A stretch of 64,000 bases of DNA from Lachnospira rogosae (GTDB lineage: Bacteria; Bacillota; Clostridia; Lachnospirales; Lachnospiraceae), in NCBI RefSeq assembly GCF_040096455.1, contig NZ_JBBMER010000001.1:434001-498000 (forward strand). The letters are read 5' to 3'. Both the position numbers and the translations under genes were made by a program. The notes under the pieces are model-generated. The model was not told the origin of the DNA, did not search any database, and worked only from the letters and a program-made list of their open reading frames with translations. Position 1 is the stretch's first letter; every line of letters starts with the position of its first letter. Below, piece by piece: positions 60,729 through 64,000 of this stretch.

Positions 60729-62135
60729 TTAACCTATACTGCCTTTCATTTCAAGTCTTATGAGATTATTCATTTCAATTGCATATTCAAGTGGAAGCTC
60801 CTTAGATACGTTATCTGCAAATCCACTTACGATACAGGCTCTTGCATCTTCCTCTGTCATTCCTCTTGACATAAGATAGAATACTGCTTCATCGCTTATG
60901 CTTCCAATCTGTGCTTCGTGTCCGACATCCGCCTTGCTTGTCTTAATATCCATTGCCGGGATTGTATCTGAACGTGATATGCTGTCAAGCATAAGTGACT
61001 GACACGATACAGAAGCCTTGGAATTCTCTGCCTTGGAATTAACTATAACTGATGACCTGAATGTACTAATTCCACCATCCTTTGATATTGACTTAGTATT
61101 AATATATGAGCTTGTGTTCTTTCCTGTATGGACAACCTTTGCACCTGTATCAAGATTTTGTCCTTTTCCTGCAAATGTAATTCCTGTAAATTCCATTTTA
61201 GAATTATCACCCTTAAGAATACTCATAGGATAAAGATATGATACGTGTGAGCCAAATGAGCCTGATACCCACTCAATTGTACCACCTTCCTCAACAATAG
61301 CTCTCTTAGTATTAAGGTTATACATATTCTTAGACCAGTTCTCTATAGTTGAATATCTAAGCTTGGCATTCTTTCCTACAAATAGCTCAACACAGCCGGC
61401 GTGTAGATTAGCTACATTATACTTAGGTGCTGAACACCCCTCTATGAAATGCAAATCAGCTCCCTCATCTACAATAATAAGTGTATGCTCGAACTGTCCT
61501 GCTCCCGGTGCATTAAGTCTGAAATATGACTGTAATGGTATCTCAACTGATACTCCCTTTGGAACATATACGAAAGAACCACCAGACCATACTGCACCAT
61601 GAAGTGCCGCAAACTTATGGTCAGTAGGCTTAACAAGCTTCATAAAATGTGTACGCACCATATCTGCATATTCACCCTTTAACGCACTCTCCATATCTGT
61701 ATACACAACACCCATCTCAGCAACTTCCTGTCTTACATTGTGATACACAAGCTCTGAATCATACTGTGCTCCAACACCAGCAAGTGACTTTCTTTCTGCC
61801 TGTGGAATACCAAGCTTTTCAAATGTATCCTTAATGTCTTCTGGTACTTCTGACCATTTAGCTTTCATATTAGTATTAGGTCTTACATAAGTTACTATAT
61901 TGTCCATATTAAGACCTTCTATAGATGGTCCCCAGTCAGGTACTTTCATATTATTATATATCTGTAATGACTCAAGCCTGAAATTCTGCATCCAAGCAGG
62001 GTCATTCTTCTCCTTTGAGAGCTTCTCAACTATCTCAGGAGTAAGACCAGCATTTAACTTATATGTGTCCTTATCATCATTCTTGAAATCATATATGTTT
62101 CTATCTATATCATCTACATATGTCTTTTCTTTCAT
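60729..62135 (-). CDS. sufB: Fe-S assembly scaffold protein SufB
   Basis: Core scaffold on which the nascent Fe-S cluster forms. It has 468 residues. KGVSVEIPLQSYFRLN, HFIEGCSAPKYNVANLHAGCVELFVG (with the conserved Cys pair) and GHEAQIGSISDEAVFYLMSRGM are signature blocks. The ATG at 62135 has GGAG 13 bases upstream, a loose spacing, but the upstream in-frame codons back to 62165 include that site. It lies between sufC and sufD. Confidence 0.95.
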   Translation of the reverse strand: MKEKTYVDDIDRNIYDFKNDDKDTYKLNAGLTPEIVEKLSKEKNDPAWMQNFRLESLQIYNNMKVPDWGPSIEGLNMDNIVTYVRPNTNMKAKWSEVPEDIKDTFEKLGIPQAERKSLAGVGAQYDSELVYHNVRQEVAEMGVVYTDMESALKGEYADMVRTHFMKLVKPTDHKFAALHGAVWSGGSFVYVPKGVSVEIPLQSYFRLNAPGAGQFEHTLIIVDEGADLHFIEGCSAPKYNVANLHAGCVELFVGKNAKLRYSTIENWSKNMYNLNTKRAIVEEGGTIEWVSGSFGSHVSYLYPMSILKGDNSKMEFTGITFAGKGQNLDTGAKVVHTGKNTSSYINTKSISKDGGISTFRSSVIVNSKAENSKASVSCQSLMLDSISRSDTIPAMDIKTSKADVGHEAQIGSISDEAVFYLMSRGMTEEDARACIVSGFADNVSKELPLEYAIEMNNLIRLEMKGSIG

Positions 62136-62182
62136 AATTCGATGTAAACTCCTTTCATATATCAACGTATGATTATGGCTGA

Positions 62183-62932
62183 CTATTCTGCTTCGTATTC
62201 TGCGAAACCATTCTCATTAATCTTATCAACAAGTGAAGCATCACCTGTGCTTATAATCTTCCCCTCAATCATAACGTGTGTATAATCAACTGATAAAGAT
62301 TCAAGTATTCTTGTGCTGTGTGTAATTATAAGAAGGCTTCCCTTGCAGGTCTTCTGGTATTCTTCTATACCTGCTGATACAGTCTTTACAGCATCAACAT
62401 CAAGTCCTGAATCTGTTTCATCAAGAATTGCAAATGATGGCTTTAACATAAGAAGCTGTAATATCTCTGCCTTCTTCTTCTCACCACCTGAAAAGCCTAC
62501 ATTAAGATCTCTCTCTGCATAAGACTTGTCCATAGATAAAAGCTCCATAGTCTTTTCAAGTTCTTTCTTGAATTCCATATATCTTGTTCTCTTGCCGGTC
62601 TTTAATTCAAGGGCATTTCTTATAAATGAACTGAGTGTAACACCCGGAACTTCAAGTGGGTTCTGGAATGATAAGAACATTCCTGCTTTAGCTCTCTCAT
62701 TAACTTGTTCATCAGTAATATTCTTACCGTCAAACCATATCTCACCACTCTTTACTGTATATCTTGGGTTGCCCATTAAAGCATAGCCAAGTGTTGACTT
62801 ACCTGTTCCATTAGGTCCCATAAGTACATGTGTTTCACCCTTGCCTATTGAAAGATTAACACCGTGAAGAATTTCCTTATCTTCTACATCCACATATAAA
62901 TCTTTAACATTTAATAAATTCTTATCTGACAT
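62183..62932 (-). CDS. sufC: Fe-S assembly ATPase SufC
   Basis: ABC-type ATPase of the SufBC2D complex, cytosolic. It has 249 residues. Walker A is GPNGTGKSTL, the Q-loop is FLSFQNPLEVPGV, the signature is FSGGEKKKAEILQ, Walker B is FAILDETDSGLD and the H-loop is LIITHS. DETDSGLD is the SufC-specific variant. The ATG at 62932 follows GAGGAG by four bases. It is the first structural gene of the operon, 80 bp after the IscR-like regulator. Confidence 0.96.
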   Translation of the reverse strand: MSDKNLLNVKDLYVDVEDKEILHGVNLSIGKGETHVLMGPNGTGKSTLGYALMGNPRYTVKSGEIWFDGKNITDEQVNERAKAGMFLSFQNPLEVPGVTLSSFIRNALELKTGKRTRYMEFKKELEKTMELLSMDKSYAERDLNVGFSGGEKKKAEILQLLMLKPSFAILDETDSGLDVDAVKTVSAGIEEYQKTCKGSLLIITHSTRILESLSVDYTHVMIEGKIISTGDASLVDKINENGFAEYEAE

Positions 62933-63012
62933 AATACTCCTCATTTCTGCACACTCATTTAAACGCAGGACTGCTTTGTGCCAAGTGTGCCAGCACAATG
63001 CCGCATATATTA

Positions 63013-63456
63013 TCAGGCATTATATGCCGTCTTATTACCCGCCTTATCAATTGCTGTTGCCGCAACATCTGCGAGTGTCATATTATCAAGATAGTTATTA
63101 ATTACATCTGCAAGTCCCTGCCATATAGGAAGCGTATAGCAGGAAGACGAATGTTCACACATTAAAGTCTCCTCATTAAGGCAGGTTACAGGAGCAAGTG
63201 TTCCTTCGGTAAGCTTCAATATCTCACCAACGCTGTAATCCTCTGGCTTTCTTGTTAATCTGTAGCCACCGCCGTGTCCGCTTGCTGCTTCTATAAGATT
63301 TGCTTTTGATAACATTCTTGTAATTGTCTCGAGATATTTCTTTGACAATTCTTCTTTATCTGATATCTCCTTTAATGGTATATAATCATCACTGTGATGA
63401 ACCGCAAGATATACCATTACTCTTAAGGCATACCGCCCTTTCGATGATATTATCAT
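63013..63456 (-). CDS. iscR: IscR-like Rrf2-family Fe-S regulator
   Basis: A 147-residue winged-helix regulator. The N-terminal MIISSKGRYALRVMVYLAVH is the Rrf2 helix. YLETITRMLSKANLIEAASGHGGGYRLTR holds the recognition helix and wing. Three Cys in the C-terminal loop (C-x7-C-x5-C within VTCLNEETLMCEHSSSCY) can hold a [2Fe-2S] cluster. It heads the suf operon and most likely senses Fe-S status and represses its own promoter through the dyad at 63501-63527. The ATG follows AAGGAA. SufR/CymR-type roles are alternatives, but CymR lacks these Cys. Confidence 0.92.
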   Translation of the reverse strand: MIISSKGRYALRVMVYLAVHHSDDYIPLKEISDKEELSKKYLETITRMLSKANLIEAASGHGGGYRLTRKPEDYSVGEILKLTEGTLAPVTCLNEETLMCEHSSSCYTLPIWQGLADVINNYLDNMTLADVAATAIDKAGNKTAYNA

Positions 63457-63493
63457 TTCCTTGCTTCCTTTCTTATTATCATCTTTTTGTATG

Positions 63494-63522
63494 ATATTAT
63501 ACCCATTCGCCTACCGTGTCAA
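63494..63522 (-). promoter_or_regulatory. Sigma-A promoter of the iscR-suf-glpK operon
   Basis: TTGACA (63517-63522) and TAATAT (63494-63499) with 17 bases between; TATAAT (63496-63501) at 15 bases is the alternative. The -35 overlaps the stop codon of the upstream MATE gene. Confidence 0.75.
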
Positions 63523-63527
63523 TGGGT
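63501..63527. promoter_or_regulatory. Dyad operator overlapping the iscR promoter
   Basis: ACCCATT (63501-63507) and AATGGGT (63521-63527) form a perfect seven-base inverted repeat with 13 bases between. It covers the promoter spacer and -35, the expected place for an autorepressing Rrf2-family regulator. Confidence 0.6.
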
Positions 63528-64000
63528 GAATGTGAAACATTTTCTTCTGACAATATAATAAGCTGTCATCATAGCAATTCCTGTGATTACCCACGATATT
63601 GGATATATAATCATAAGCACCCAGAATACGTGTACAACCTTACATACTGTTGATATCCATATAAGTCTTATAACACACGAACCAACACAGGTAATTACCG
63701 CTGGAAGCAGTGAATATCCCAGACCTCGCATAGCTCCTGCGCTTATCTCATATACTGCTGTTAATAATTCCAGCGTTGTTGCAATGATAATTCTCTGCCT
63801 CGCAAATACAAGAACATCTGCATCGGTCGTATATATACGAAGAAAGAATTCCCTTCCCATAACAAATATACCCGAAAGAATACCACACGATACAAGCGCA
63901 AACACTAAAGATATGCGGAATATTTTCTTACATCTGTTATATTCCCCTGCGCCATAATTCTGGCTTGTAAATGTTACTGCCGCCTGAGCGAACGCATTTA
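63519..64000 (-). CDS. MATE family efflux transporter, C-terminal part
   Basis: The last 159 or so residues of a multidrug and toxin extrusion (MATE) permease that continues past the right edge. AQAAVTFTSQNYGAG at the edge is the MATE hallmark of the second helical bundle. Four further hydrophobic segments follow, ending with a basic tail (VRRKCFTFTH). MATE proteins export cationic drugs using Na+ or H+. No internal start is needed: the frame is open to the window end. The stop codon overlaps the iscR promoter. Confidence 0.9.
   Translation of the reverse strand, partial: NAFAQAAVTFTSQNYGAGEYNRCKKIFRISLVFALVSCGILSGIFVMGREFFLRIYTTDADVLVFARQRIIIATTLELLTAVYEISAGAMRGLGYSLLPAVITCVGSCVIRLIWISTVCKVVHVFWVLMIIYPISWVITGIAMMTAYYIVRRKCFTFTH

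Noticed and set aside
1..64000. CRISPR arrays, rRNA genes, insertion sequences, prophage or toxin-antitoxin modules
   Set aside because: I looked for regular spaced repeats, transposase or integrase motifs and rRNA stretches and saw none.

Overview
The window reads as chromosomal core genome of a low-GC, spore-programme-carrying member of the Firmicutes, most likely Lachnospiraceae. The pointers are the AT-rich base composition, strong AGGAGG-type ribosome binding sites, a complete spoIIIA operon with spo0A, spoIVB and spoIIM, RNase Y, SufU-type Fe-S assembly, and a kduI/kduD pair for unsaturated-uronate (pectin) breakdown. That last pair fits a Lachnospira/[Eubacterium] eligens-like gut organism, but the genus is inference. 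Nearly all genes lie on the minus strand. I see no rRNA, CRISPR array, insertion sequence, integrase or prophage; there is one tRNA.

Layout. 1-4000: end of an FtsA-like gene, coaE, polA and a small zinc-finger membrane protein. 4000-4280: a very strongly folded non-coding element with its own promoter. 4300-10500: a cytidylate-kinase-like protein, a Na+/H+ antiporter, a small HTH protein, tRNA-Leu(CAA), glgA with a hairpin-rich 3' region, and an NlpC/P60 cell-wall hydrolase. 10600-27200: the classical conserved sporulation/isoprenoid block, in minus-strand transcription order spoIIIAA-AH, asp23, nusB, xseA, xseB, ispA, dxs, tlyA, nadK, argR, recN, spo0A, with spoIVB flipped to the plus strand between recN and spo0A. 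27300-36000: a MacB/FtsX-type ABC exporter, a DacF-like carboxypeptidase, a polysaccharide-deacetylase-like protein and a NatAB-type ABC exporter. 36000-44000: kduD, kduI, pyrimidine-nucleoside phosphorylase, DAHP synthase, spoIIM, nudF, proC and an aminotransferase. 44000-51000: rny, recX, recA, cinA (pncC), pgsA and rimO. 51000-56500: an AEC transporter and a MoxR/DUF58/transglutaminase operon. 56500-63500: an IscR-like regulator followed by sufC-sufB-sufD-sufS-sufU and, directly coupled, glpK. The right edge holds the end of a MATE transporter.

The signals that go beyond ordinary annotation are regulatory. (1) A minus-strand extended -10 promoter at about 4230 feeds a roughly 250-nt leader or small RNA that begins with a perfect four-way junction and runs to a zinc-finger membrane protein. 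(2) At spoIIIAA a 13-bp perfect hairpin buries the ribosome binding site in read-through RNA, while an excellent sigma-E promoter starts transcription inside the loop and so escapes it. (3) Tandem Spo0A boxes one helical turn apart sit between the divergent spo0A and spoIVB genes. (4) Duplicated hairpin pairs with a compensatory base change lie in the glgA 3' region. (5) LexA boxes bracket the recA promoter, and a dyad operator overlaps the iscR/suf promoter. All promoter and structure calls were made by eye and have not been computed.
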